Shown piece by piece: positions 49,377-64,000 of a stretch of 64,000 nt of DNA (its first letter is position 1; each line of letters starts with the position of its first letter). Below the pieces are notes generated by a model that was not told where the DNA came from, made no database searches, and saw only the letters and a program-made list of their open reading frames with translations. The translations under genes were made by a program, and so were the position numbers. Source of the stretch: Spirodela intermedia (Eukaryota; Streptophyta; Magnoliopsida; Alismatales; Araceae); assembly GCA_902729315.2 (NCBI GenBank), contig LR746281.1:377001-441000 (forward strand), given 5' to 3'.

Positions 49377-49577
49377 TCACCTTTTTTGCCAAATCCGGGG
49401 CGACGACGTTTGACGCGGTCCAATCGAGTAGGCCAAGTTGAAGCGGCAACCTGGGGTTCCTCTTTCTACGTGTCCCGAGTAAGGCTTGCCAGCGCACAGG
49501 CAGAAGAGGCTACCGCCGCCGAAGGTGGGCCCCGCACTGGTCGGATGAGTAACACTGATGGGCCCCATATTTTCGGG

Positions 49578-49585
49578 TATTTAAG
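49578..49585 (+). promoter_or_regulatory. TATA box of ERF
   Basis: TATTTAAG 76 bases before the ATG of the ERF gene, followed by a GA-rich leader at 49633-49660. Confidence 0.6.
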
Positions 49586-49660
49586 GGCCCGTCTGGGAAT
49601 CCACTGGACCAAAGAACATCTCCAGCGAAGTAGGGGAAGAGAGAAAGAGAGAGCAAGAGA

Positions 49661-50323
49661 ATGGGCTCCTTCTTCCCGTCGACGAGCAGCGATCGATCCT
49701 CAGAGTTCTCCGGGGGATCGCCGGAGACCGGCTTCTGGTATCCGGATGAGTCGCTACCGTTCAACGAGAACGACCCGGAAGAGATGATGCTCTTCGAAAT
49801 GCTGGCGGAGGCCGACGCCGGCATCTCCTACGGCGGCGGCGGCAGCGGCAGGGAGGAGGAGGAGGAGGAGGAGGAGGAGGAGGAGGAGACGGAGTCCGGC
49901 GCCGCCACCAAGGATAGATGCTACAGAGGAGTGAGAAAGCGTCCGTGGGGGAAGTTCGCGGCGGAGATAAGGGACTCCACACGGCACGGCATGAGGGTCT
50001 GGTTGGGCACCTTCGACAGTGCCGAGGCCGCCGCGCTGGCTTACGACCAAGCGGCCTTCGCCATGCGCGGCGCCATGGCCGTCCTCAACTTCCCCGTCGA
50101 GCACGTGGTGGAGTCACTGCGGGGGATCAGGTGCTGCGGCGGCGAGGAAGGGGGCTCGCCAGCGATAGCCCTCAAGAAGAGGCACTCCCGGCGGAGACGG
50201 TCCTCCGGCAGGAAGGGCGGCGTCGCCAAGGCGAGGAGGGTTGCTGTTGTGGAGCTCGAGGACCTTGGAGCTGACTACCTCGAGGAGCTTCTAATGGCGT
50301 CGGAGGGCACTGTACCCTGGTGA
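49661..50323 (+). CDS. AP2/ERF transcription factor, group IX (ERF1-type)
   Basis: Intronless, 220 residues. ERFs bind GCC-boxes; group IX members such as ERF1, ERF15 and ORA59 act in ethylene/jasmonate defence signalling. The single AP2 domain spans about 88-146: [18 protein letters not shown], then [20 protein letters not shown] and [13 protein letters not shown]. The ERF-type Ala and Asp are present. An acidic N-terminus ([18 protein letters not shown]) precedes a run of 12 Glu (65-76, GAG repeats). A basic patch [12 protein letters not shown]-like lies at 174-186. The C-terminal [16 protein letters not shown] resembles the group IX activation motif. Orthology to one named ERF cannot be decided here. 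Confidence 0.94.
   Translation: MGSFFPSTSSDRSSEFSGGSPETGFWYPDESLPFNENDPEEMMLFEMLAEADAGISYGGGGSGREEEEEEEEEEEETESGAATKDRCYRGVRKRPWGKFAAEIRDSTRHGMRVWLGTFDSAEAAALAYDQAAFAMRGAMAVLNFPVEHVVESLRGIRCCGGEEGGSPAIALKKRHSRRRRSSGRKGGVAKARRVAVVELEDLGADYLEELLMASEGTVPW
49853..49890 (+). repeat. (GAG)n coding microsatellite
   Basis: GAG/GAA repeat coding for the poly-Glu run in the ERF protein, so its length may vary between individuals. Confidence 0.9.
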
Positions 50324-50549
50324 TCCCCCCCCCTCCCTTCCCTCTTCATTGCAGGGTTTGACCTCCATTTTTTGTTCCCTCTTCTCCTTCTCCCCCGACT
50401 GACTGGGGATGCAAAAAGGACGACCATTTCGTCATTACTCCCTGCCGCCTTTGTGAGATACGTCAAATCTTTAGTCAATATGTTTAACGTTCACCCTCTG
50501 TCAACACAGATCCCCCAACTTGCCCTTCTATGCTCATCATACATACAAC

Positions 50550-50604
<55 letters not shown>

Positions 50605-51783
50605 AGAGCTGATCGGAATCTGCTCTGGACGTGGTCGGGCCGTTGACCTCGCTAATCCGAGTCGAGCCACAGAAGGTTTTCATCACGTCCCTGCCCAATT
50701 GGTTCCTCATCCTCTTCCTCGCGGAGGGCCACAACCGCCAGAGCCCCGTCATCACGATCTCTCGACGTTGAACCACTTTGCTTCGCGGCAGGTTCGTCGG
50801 CAGATCGTCCGCGCCAGCGGTCCAGGAAGATCGAAGCCCAGGTGGCCGCCGGCGGAGGAATTGAATTGCGGCGGGTCCCCTCGCCGGTCCAGTGAAGAAC
50901 AGGAACTAGTCAGCGGCCTTCTCCGCTCGCCAGGTGGAGGGAGAAAAATTATTCAAATTCCTATGAACTTCCGAAGGGACTCCTTCCGTCACTGATCCCT
51001 ACTTCTAGAAGGAGAGAGAGGAGGGTGCACGAGCGGCTAGTTTGACTGTATATGGTCCAGGAGAATCTGACAGAGTCGAGGTCAACGGTTTATGAGCTTT
51101 CGTTCTAGCCCAGTAGTCGTGGCCTTCTACCGCGGCCCAATAGTGTCTTTCGGCCCATCAGTGCACGCCGGGGACGTACGTCAGCGTACGGCATTTATCA
51201 CGTCACTTGCTTATGATGGCTCCTCCGCTCGAGCAGGCTAAAAGAGTAAAATCTGTCCTTTTTATTGTTTAATATTTTCCTTGATGAATTGTTTTTTTTT
51301 ATTTTCAGTTTTAATACAAATTAAATATAAATATAAATAATAATCATTTCCTAGAGGAACCGTTCGTCCGTGGAGAGAAGTAAAGGCAGAGACAAATCTT
51401 CGGAAGGCTGCTCCCGCATCTCTACAGCGAGAAAAAAAATCCCTTCTTCCGTCTTCTTCCTCCCCCTCCCCCCACCTCTCTCTCTCACTAGTCGTGGGGG
51501 AGGAAAGGGTCGCGCTCGCTTTTTCCATGCCCTTCGATGTGCGCCGAGAAGAGGAGAGGGGCGGGCGATCGGGGAGGGAGAGAGGAATGGTAGTTGAGGG
51601 CTTCATCTCTGCGAGGATCGGTGACCGGAGAAGGGGAAAGGCGGAGGAGAGAGGTCGTCTTTTTCCTCCCCCGCGACTTCCCTGACGGTGGAGGAAAAGC
51701 AATCTTCCGCTCTCCATCATCACCTTCTCCCTTTTCACCTCGATCCAGGGAATTGATCCGTTCTGCGAGGTGCGGAGGATAAG
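50324..51783. other. ERF 3' flank and PP1 upstream region
   Basis: Contains the (GA)25 microsatellite at 50553-50602. Three GGCCCA/AGCCCA boxes lie at about 51106-51157. The probable PP1 leader from about 51360 on includes CT-rich parts at 51440-51485. Frames in 50372-50995 are not recognised. Confidence 0.55.
50553..50602. repeat. (GA)25 microsatellite
   Basis: Uninterrupted GA dinucleotides between the ERF and PP1 genes. Confidence 0.97.
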
Positions 51784-54433
51784 ATGGATCCCGATGTTTT
51801 GGATAAGATAATCAGCCGGCTGCGGGATGCCGGGAAGACTGCGACCGGGAAGCAGGTTTGTCTATCGGAGGCGGAGATCCGGCAGCTTTGCGTCGTCTCT
51901 AAGGAGATATTCATGAGGCAGCCCAATCTCTTGGAGCTCGAAGCCCCGATCAAAATCTGCGGTTAAGTCTCACTGCCCCATCGCCCTAGATTACATCCCC
52001 CTTCTTTTCTGCGAATCCCCTGGTGACCACCAGCATCCGTCGCCACCATCGATGAATATGCTCAAGGGGCAGATAATTCTGATTTAATTTGGTCACCAAA
52101 CTTGGTCTTCTGGGGAGCGATTTTGATTAATTACTGGATCCACTTCTGGGGCGACAGATTTTTCCTTCCGCTAGGCTGGTCAGTGTGATTATTTCTCTAC
52201 TACTAACTACTTTTGGTAGCCCTAGAATCAATTTGTGGCCTGCATGTGACACATCGCTCGATTTTTCTCGGCGATTGCGACGTTATGTCACCCATTAGAA
52301 ACAGAATCGCCACAGTATGAAGCAAGATCCGTAGGTGAGATCCTGCATCTAGACCAGGATTATTCGTCTGCACCCTGTCCTGTTTTAGAAATAGATGATC
52401 CATGTCATCTGGGCAACTCTGATCAATTCGGCATTAAAACTGGAAAGGCTTATTATAATGGCAAGTGATGTTTTTGGAAACCAAGTAAATCATTCCTATC
52501 CAGCTTAATCAGACATTAACAGTGCTTGCCTTGGTGTCGGCCTGATTCTGCATCCACATTGGTTACAATCATGATTAAGCGAAACTATATGGTATTCTGA
52601 TTTGATCTTGAGTAGTACATCATTTTAAATTATTTTTTTTCCTCCAAAATTGGACTATCCAAGAAGTGAAGGCTAGATCTTGCTCTCTTGGGTCATTTTG
52701 GATTTTTATGAAATAGTCTTTGTGCAAGGGCTTGAGGTCTAGCTAGTCTTATCTAAATTTTTTTTCCTCAGGGTGAGCTGCTGTGGTCAATGCTAATCAT
52801 TTTCTTGATTAACGCTTGTTTACTCTCTGTTCCAGCTGATATGCTTCCATATCATAAAACACGTGCCCAGAATTTTTCTTCATTTTACATGGTGATGTAA
52901 TTGTGCCGTATTAGTGCGTAACCTTGCCATTCCATTTCTGTGTAGTTTTATCATACCGGTTCCCTCCATCAGGAACCCTGTGTCTGCTGGATGACATGGA
53001 ACAGAGTTTTTAATTTTTTGTAAAAATATTTTTGTGAAGTACTGTTCATAGTTTAAAATGGAACGATTTATTTTTATAATTATTTTTCTAATGAGTATTA
53101 TTTTTATAATATATATGTTCCATGAACATTTATTCTTTCAAAATTGACATAGAAACTCGCAGTACTTATTTTAATGTAGAACTCATAATCGCTATGCATT
53201 GTTCACTGGCGGCAAGGTGGGTAGCCCATCATGTTTGTCGATTTGAAAACGATGTTATTATCTCTTGCAATAAGTCGTCATCCTACCTGATGATGAACTT
53301 TCTCCCTAAATCATGCTCCTGATTGATTTCTTGGACGAACTTGCTAAAAGGTGGCCTGGCTCCTTCCCTCTTCTTTTTTTTTTGTTTTTGTTTTGTTTTC
53401 CTGACCTAAATATCAAATTCATTCCCCACGAAATGGTGACTGAGCATCTCCTTTCGATCCCATTTTCCATAAATATTTATGGAAAAGAATAGTTATTTGG
53501 ATTAAGGTTCTGTATCAGGAAGAGTCAAATCATAATCCACAAAGCTGGCACTTTTGTAATCTCACATCTGAACTTAATCGGATGCAGGAGACATCCATGG
53601 GCAGTACTCCGATCTCTTGAGTCTTTTTGAGTATGGTGGGTTCCCCCCAGAGGCCAATTACCTCTTCTTAGGGGACTACGTGGACAGAGGGAAACAGAGC
53701 CTGGAGACGATATGCCTGCTCCTGGCCTACAAGATTAAGTACCCAGAGAACTTCTTCCTTCTGAGGGGCAACCACGAATGCGCGTCGATCAATCGCATAT
53801 ATGGGTTTTATGATGAATGCAAGAGGAGATCCAGCGTGCGGCTGTGGAAGATCTTCACTGACTGCTTCAACTGCCTGCCTGTGGCGGCCCTCATTGACGA
53901 CAAGATCCTGTGCATGCATGGCGGCCTCTCTCCAGACTTGAGGAGCTTTGACCAGATTAGAAATCTGCAGCGACCCAGTGACGTCCCTGACTCTGGGCTG
54001 CTGTGCGATCTCCTCTGGTCTGATCCCTCCAAGGAGTTTGAAGGATGGGGGATGAACGACCGGGGGGTTTCCTACACCTTTGGCCCAGACATTGTCCGCG
54101 ACTTTCTCGAGAAGCACGACCTGGACCTCATATGCCGAGCCCACCAGGTGGGCAATCAAAATTTCTCTCTCTTTCTCTCTCTTGAATCTCTTCCTGATGC
54201 AAAGGTTTCGTCTTTGACAGGTTGTGGAGGATGGGTACGATTTCTTTGCGGACAAGCAGCTCGTCACGATATTCTCGGCATCAAACTACTGTGGGGAGTT
54301 TGACAACGCGGGCGCCATGATGAGCGTGGATGACACCTTGATGTGCTCCTTCCAGATATTGAAACCTGATAATAAGAAGCTGAAGTTCTCTGGGAACGCA
54401 TCTGGGAAGGTACGCTCGAGCTTTTTCTCCTGA
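51784..54433 (+). CDS. Protein phosphatase 1 catalytic subunit (TOPP)
   Basis: Ser/Thr phosphatase of the PPP family. Exons 51784..51961, 53588..54147, 54221 onward. The metal-binding signatures are intact: GDIHG (60-64), GDYVDRG (88-94), GNHE (120-123), H170 in HGG, and RAHQ (243-246). The usual [14 protein letters not shown] loop reads [14 protein letters not shown], with Ser267 in place of Pro. The conserved core ends at ASGK (54409). Reading on gives VRSSFFS and a stop at 54431-54433 (316 aa). Alternatively a GTACGC donor at 54410 could splice to an acceptor near 54629, giving Lys-stop. The variable C-tail is therefore uncertain. Intron 1 is 1,626 bp. Confidence 0.94.
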
Positions 54434-54654
54434 ATCCTGAAAGGTGTCCTGCCTGGTTTGTGCCATTGGGTTCGATCTTTTCCACATTTTAGAACTTGGC
54501 CCTTTTATAGTTTTGATGAGTGGATTTTTGATTAATCGATGGGAAATGAATTAGATTCGACTGTGTTCTGAATTTTCTGTGAATGAAGGAGCTCTCTGAA
54601 TGTAGCATTTTGGTAAAACCTCCTGCAGAAATAGAGGACAGAGGGGGGATGGGG

Positions 54655-55200
54655 GTGGAGAGAGAGAGAGAGAGAGGAAAAGGAGGAAGAAAGAAAGCTT
54701 AAGGTTCAGAATTCTTCGTTCAGAAGGCTTATCGGCCTTAGCTACGCCTTTTACCTCTGAACTCTCCTTATCCAATGCATTCAGTCTCTTGATTGGCGGG
54801 TCCCTCTCTAGAATTGATTGAGAGATGTTACTGTCAAAGAAGAGAGAGAGAGAGAGAGAGAGGAGAAAAGGAGGAAGAAAGAGAGCTGAAAGCTCGCGAC
54901 ACAGGCTCCAATTCTACCTCCAGAAAACTCATCCGTCCGGTCTAAGTCGTTTATCTCAGAACATGCTGTGCCCGATGAATCAGTTCCTCTATAGAGTTGA
55001 AAGGGAGGCCGTGAGCGTCGAAGAAGAAGAAGGGGAGAGAGAGAGAGAGAAATAGAGAGACAGCCTAAGAGTCGTGTTTCTCCCATCGACCCAAGTCCAA
55101 ACCGTTTTGCCTCAGAACTCCGTCTTACTTCGCATTCGTCGGCCCGAGCTCGCCGAACAGAAGTCGTTTACTTCGCATTCGTCTTACTTCTGTTCCTACT
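54655..55200. repeat. GA-headed ~180-bp degenerate tandem repeats
   Basis: Three units starting near 54655, 54838 and 55033. Each begins with a GA tract. The first two share AGGAGGAAGAAAG; all carry a GTTTT/TTTA..CCTCAGAAC-type segment about 100 bases further on. The third is the most diverged. Confidence 0.6.
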
Positions 55201-55667
55201 CTGACGATGAACTGCTGCTTGCTCTCCTCTCACGAGAAGCTTATCTTGATGCTGACAGCCCTCTCTCGGCCCCATAGCTTGAAGGCTCTTGACCAGCGGG
55301 CGAGCGAGCGACCCGCGGACATGGGCACTAACGCGGCTTCAGCTTTGCGCTGGATTCATCCAGTTTCTCTCTCCATCTCCGTTTCTCCATCTCTGTATAC
55401 ATTTACATATTCAACTGCGGTGAAGATCATTCGAGCGGAGATCGAACCAGAGAACAGATTGGGGATCTTCTTCTTCTTTTGTGGATTCGTCCGCCCATCG
55501 TATGAGCTCCATGGTTTCTGCGTTATTTGCATCAAAAACCTTCCCCGGGATTTATCTACCATCTGGTACCCCAGAAATCATGTGAATTAATTTCCCACGT
55601 ATGCAGCCAGTGGCAATACTACTATTTCCGTTATTTTCCTCAATTAGAACCCAATATCAATGAGATT

Positions 55668-56308
55668 ATTGTGATTTTCTCGGATGTATTTAATCCAGAA
55701 ATTTAACTCGTATAAATAATTATAAAAATGATAATTTCCCCCAGAATATTTCGCTAAAATCGGAGGACTACGATGGCTGTCTGCGTTATCCCCTGAATCA
55801 CTGCCAAATATCAGCTATAAATAATCGTTTTTTTAAAGAGATTTAATAAGAAATACGGCGATACTCTTTAAATGAAATTAAATAAATAGTGTTATTTAAT
55901 TCAGCGATCTAACGTATTTGGCTGAATATTATCTCTATGGGTGTTATAGCAGCACGCACGTGATCTAGAGAGAGAAAGGGAGAGAGAGAGAGAGAGGGTT
56001 CTTGGGTTTTAAATTAGATGATAATTGTGATTTTCTCGGATGTTTTTAATCGAGGAATTTAACTCGTAGAAATAATTATAAAAATGATTATGTTTCCCCA
56101 AAATATTTCCTTAAAATGAGTTATCCCCTGAATCACTGTCAAATATCAACTCGATTTTTTAAGAAAATAGATTTAAATTAAAAAGGCGGTACTCTTGAAA
56201 TGAATATATTTCGTGTTATTTATATTTTTTGATAATTATTTAGCTTATAACGTATTTTGCGAGAATAATATCGAGATGGATGGTGTAGCCACACGCACGT
56301 GATCTAGA
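55668..56308. repeat. Tandem ~300-bp duplication upstream of ELF6-like gene
   Basis: Copy 1 55668..55969 and copy 2 56024..56308. Both start ATTGTGATTTTCTCGGATGT, share ATAATTATAAAAATGAT and GTTATCCCCTGAATCACTG, and end CACGCACGTGATCTAGA, which holds a G-box-like ACGTG core. They differ by many substitutions and indels, so the duplication is old. Confidence 0.9.
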
Positions 56309-56671
56309 CACCTCCCGGGGTGCACGTTAGCCGAAACCGCTGCGAAAACATTATCCTCTACCGCCCCTAGGTCTAACAGTCTGAAACAAACATCACCCTC
56401 AGTTTTCTCTCTCTCTTCTCTCTCTCTCCAGAGATCGCCATAGCCGTTTCACCAGCGATCACTGCCGGCGAGGGAACCATTCCATTCGACCGTCCGCCTC
56501 ATCTTCAATCCCCTCCGTGCTGTCCCCATGTAGTTAATGTGCCATGGGAGACCCTTCCTTTCCGTGGCTCTCTGCAATCTAGGGTTCCGTGGTCGCCTTC
56601 TTCGCCCTCTATTCCGACGCTTCTCCAGAGCTTCTCCTTCTCGCTCCCCGCCGTGAGGGGGGTTGGTGTTT

Positions 56672-61493
<4,822 letters not shown>

Positions 61494-61762
61494 CGCGCCG
61501 TGGCGGCCGCCGCCCGCCAGATTAACAGTGTAGAGAGCCACCATCCCCTCCCCATTGGATAGTGAGTGTGCAAGTGCTTGCTAGGGGGGGGGGTCTCCTG
61601 TAGTTGGTTTGGATGCTTCACCCCTGCCCCCTGAAACTTGGAGTTACCGGCGAGGATTGTGCTCTTGGGATCGTTCTAACTTGATTTTTCGGGTTTGGTG
61701 GCTCCTCTCCCTCTCTCTGTCTCTCGTTCCCGTTTTGGCGTCCAGAAATGCGAAATAAATTC

Positions 61763-61806
<44 letters not shown>

Positions 61807-62938
61807 TCATTAGTGTATCTTTATTGAGGTCAGGACCCTGCTGCCATGTGGAGATGGGAAACGGATTCCTGTATTGGGCCAACATTTGAAATTGGGCCGT
61901 CTTGTTTTGCTTCTTTTGGGCCGAAGCAGTGGCATTTGTCCAGTTGTTAGAATCTTTTGAAACGTTTGGCATATCCTTCGCTTACCTCATTCGTCATTTC
62001 TTTTCATCTCATACAGCATATTAGTTTATAAAGTCAGTACAAAACTTTCTAAGAAGAATACATCCAGTAAATATTCCTCTTCTATGAAGAGGATTGTGTT
62101 AGTTTTTCTTAAAATATAGTAATAAACTCATAATAGTAAAAAATAAATCTGAACATATCATAGAAAATAATCTAATATACTGATCACTCACATAAATTTA
62201 ATATAAAATATGTGATGATACCAAATATATCTTAATCTATGTGTAAATTTTAGTAAACAAAACTAAATTCCATTTCAAACATGTTGAATAATTTCACATA
62301 ACCCCTGCAAAAATATAGATTATGATTCCATGAAAATTCATTTAAACTCATAATATGGATTACTAATTTATAGATATATCATTATAAATGATTTAAAAGA
62401 AGCCAATATGGATAATAAAACAAAACATACATTTGGAAAATAACTTTAACAAGTTTTATACATGATTGAGGTCTCTATTTAGCATTGTATATATAAATAA
62501 GAAGCACATAATATGATTAAACATAAAATAATACTTGTCTTTGATTACGTCATTCTTCAATTATTAGATTAGCAAATATTTTGAAAAGAAGTTGAGATGC
62601 AGTCTTTACATAGATAACAAAATTGTATCTTCTTTATGGACATGATCTCATAAAAAATATTGTTTGGCAATATATGGGTTTAGTGCACATAAATGACAAG
62701 ATTATCCAGGTTAATTATACTACCATTATCATATGAAATAGAAATTTTATTTAAACTACTATAATAATATATTGTAATTTTATTTCTTTATAATCAATAA
62801 TAATTATCAAATGTAATAGGCCATTTATGTTACGGCCCATCATAATGGCCAAACTTATGTGTGTTATGGTCTAGGGTTAAAACATAAATCCTAGACCATG
62901 ATCATTATCAATGACTTTTGTCTTTTTTACTTTCTACA
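61494..62938. other. ELF6-like 3' flank and AT-rich spacer
   Basis: Presumed 3' UTR with a poly-G run at 61586-61594 and the (GA)20 microsatellite at 61764-61803, then AT-rich DNA with no coding signal. A 10-bp inverted repeat (ATGGTCTAGG / CCTAGACCAT, 62866-62875 and 62890-62899) lies near the putative LTR end. Confidence 0.55.
61764..61803. repeat. (GA)20 microsatellite
   Basis: Uninterrupted GA dinucleotides about 270 bases beyond the ELF6-like stop codon. Confidence 0.97.
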
Positions 62939-64000
62939 TGATATCAAAGCTCAATTAGGGTTTTCAAACCCTTAGTGGAGCGCCATCACAACTTGAAGTT
63001 GTCATCGCCGATGCCCTCCATCAAAGTTTGCTAGAGTTATTGATGTTGTGTCTCTTGTTGGTGAGGTTTTACCACCTCTATCGTGTTTCTTTTTCGGCTA
63101 GGTTTTCCACCTATGTTGTGTTCCTTTCTAATGATGTTTTTCCACATATGCTGTACTTTTTTTTTCCAAGGGGCTTTGTAGCCTTCGTCAAGTGTCCATA
63201 TGACAAGGGATGTCCCTCATCGACATTTTTCCTTCACTACTATCTCTATCGCCTCTACAACCATCATTGTCATCTCCTTCAACATTTGCTTGTCAACAAT
63301 TAACTATGGGAGAAGGACATAAATATGTTATTATACTTACCATATAAGGTAATTTCATAACAAATTACAAGATAATGGGAAGAAATTATCATCATTGGCA
63401 ACAATTAGTGTGAATTTATTTCAAGAGACAAGACAAGATTAATCATCTACTTAAAGGCATATCATTTGACCATAATCTCTATATTAGTAGGAGCAGCATG
63501 ATGTAGTCCTAAATTTATTGTGAAATTCTATAGAGACTCACATTGTCCAATAGATGTGTAATATGGAGAGATGTCGGGTGGTATGAGATTATCTTGCATT
63601 GATATATTCCAACCATATTTCTTCAATATATGATATGACTGTAAAGTATTATAGATTGAAGTAAAGTGATATGGATTTGAATTAATATTTTGATGAGATT
63701 ACATATATTACTCAAGATCTCAACTCATTACTTCATTTATGAATTAATCCACATATGATGTAAAAATAATAAGATCAAATGGTAGTAGTCAAGTTTCTTA
63801 ATAGGTTTTGTATTGAGTATGAGAGTGTTCGTAGTAAGATACTAGCAAGGATTGAGCGGTCAACACTTTTTAAAGCCTATCAACATGTCTGTCATGCTCT
63901 TTTAGATCATGGCTTTTCAAAAATCACACCCCTTATGGAGAACACAATATTTGTGTCTACTCAACAACCTTCTCATAGGTGTACTCATAATAGTAATTTT
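62939..64000 (+). mobile_element. Degenerate Ty1/copia-like LTR retrotransposon, 5' internal part
   Basis: TGATATCAAAGC at 62939-62950 matches 10 of 12 bases of the initiator-Met-tRNA primer-binding site TGGTATCAGAGC, directly after a CA that would end a 5' LTR. At 63794..64000 an open frame runs to the window edge and reads like a copia gag core (FLNRF, EYESVRSKILARIE, FKAYQHVCHALLD). Between them the frames are broken, so the element is an old, non-functional remnant. The 5' LTR start is not visible and the rest lies outside the window. Confidence 0.5.

Larger units (their letters stand above)
46151..49660. other. Intergenic region, CDT1 / ERF
   Basis: 46151-46520 is the rest of the CDT1 promoter, with several TGGGCC/T boxes (about 46350-46425). 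A CT microsatellite lies at 46742-46772 and an AT tract at 46982-47015. 47050-48450 is AT-rich with nothing recognisable. 48480-49660 is the ERF upstream region, with GA/CT tracts, TTGAC(C) W-box-like words and TGACGTCA at 49369-49376. Confidence 0.55.
54434..56671. other. PP1 3' flank and ELF6-like upstream region with duplicated blocks
   Basis: Two families of local duplications fill this stretch: GA-headed ~180-bp units at 54655-55200, and ~300-bp blocks at 55668-55969 and 56024-56308. CT tracts at 56405-56428 mark the likely ELF6-like leader. No gene seen. Confidence 0.6.

Noticed and set aside
50372-50995. Plus-strand 207-codon frame after the ERF gene
   Set aside because: Runs through the (GA)25 microsatellite and has no familiar motif.

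Overview
The window is plant nuclear DNA. Its genes are split by GT-AG introns with a consistent splice phase. They include plant-specific families: CASP-like, HR-lesion-inducer, AP2/ERF, HCF106 with a plastid transit peptide, CLMP1 and ELF6. Intergenic DNA is AT-rich and carries many (CT)n/(GA)n microsatellites, while several 5' exons are very GC-rich. About fifteen genes in 64 kb (one per ~4 kb) suggests a compact, gene-dense angiosperm region. The GC-rich 5' ends would fit a non-grass monocot or early-diverging angiosperm, but that placement is only an inference.

Layout, left to right. (-) BRO1/ALIX, 5' part only, running off the left edge. (+) DUF1997 plastid-type protein, divergent from BRO1 across a 494-bp intergenic region. 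(-) PWWP-domain protein. (-) A 71-aa single-pass membrane protein. AT-rich spacer. (-) CKS1. (-) Intronless BTB/POZ (KCTD-like) protein. (-) Hydroxyproline-rich At5g52430/At1g76660-type protein. (+) HCF106 (thylakoid TatB). (-) CLMP1 (TPR + PB1). AT-rich spacer with a degenerate minisatellite. (-) HR-like lesion inducer. (+) CASP-like 5B-type. A 2.2-kb AT-rich block with a hairpin and repeated ends. (-) CDT1 with an E2F site in its promoter. (+) ERF1-type group IX ERF. (+) PP1 catalytic subunit. (+) ELF6-type JmjC demethylase with four C-terminal zinc fingers. The right edge enters an old Ty1/copia-like retrotransposon remnant (primer-binding-site-like motif and gag-like frame).

The genes form no operon-like unit. 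Loose themes are cell cycle and replication (CKS1, CDT1, PP1), chromatin (PWWP, ELF6), and plastid (HCF106, CLMP1, probably DUF1997). Promoters often share TGGGCC/T (site II) boxes and CT/GA tracts. All exon boundaries were derived by hand from splice signals, reading phase and remembered family conservation. Two places stay unresolved: the 5' end of the PWWP gene, and the short exon 1 to exon 3 junction of CDT1. I see no clear new biological system. The most unusual items are local: a 26-bp perfect inverted repeat, duplicated promoter blocks before ELF6, degenerate minisatellites, and a Pro-to-Ser change in a near-invariant PP1 loop.
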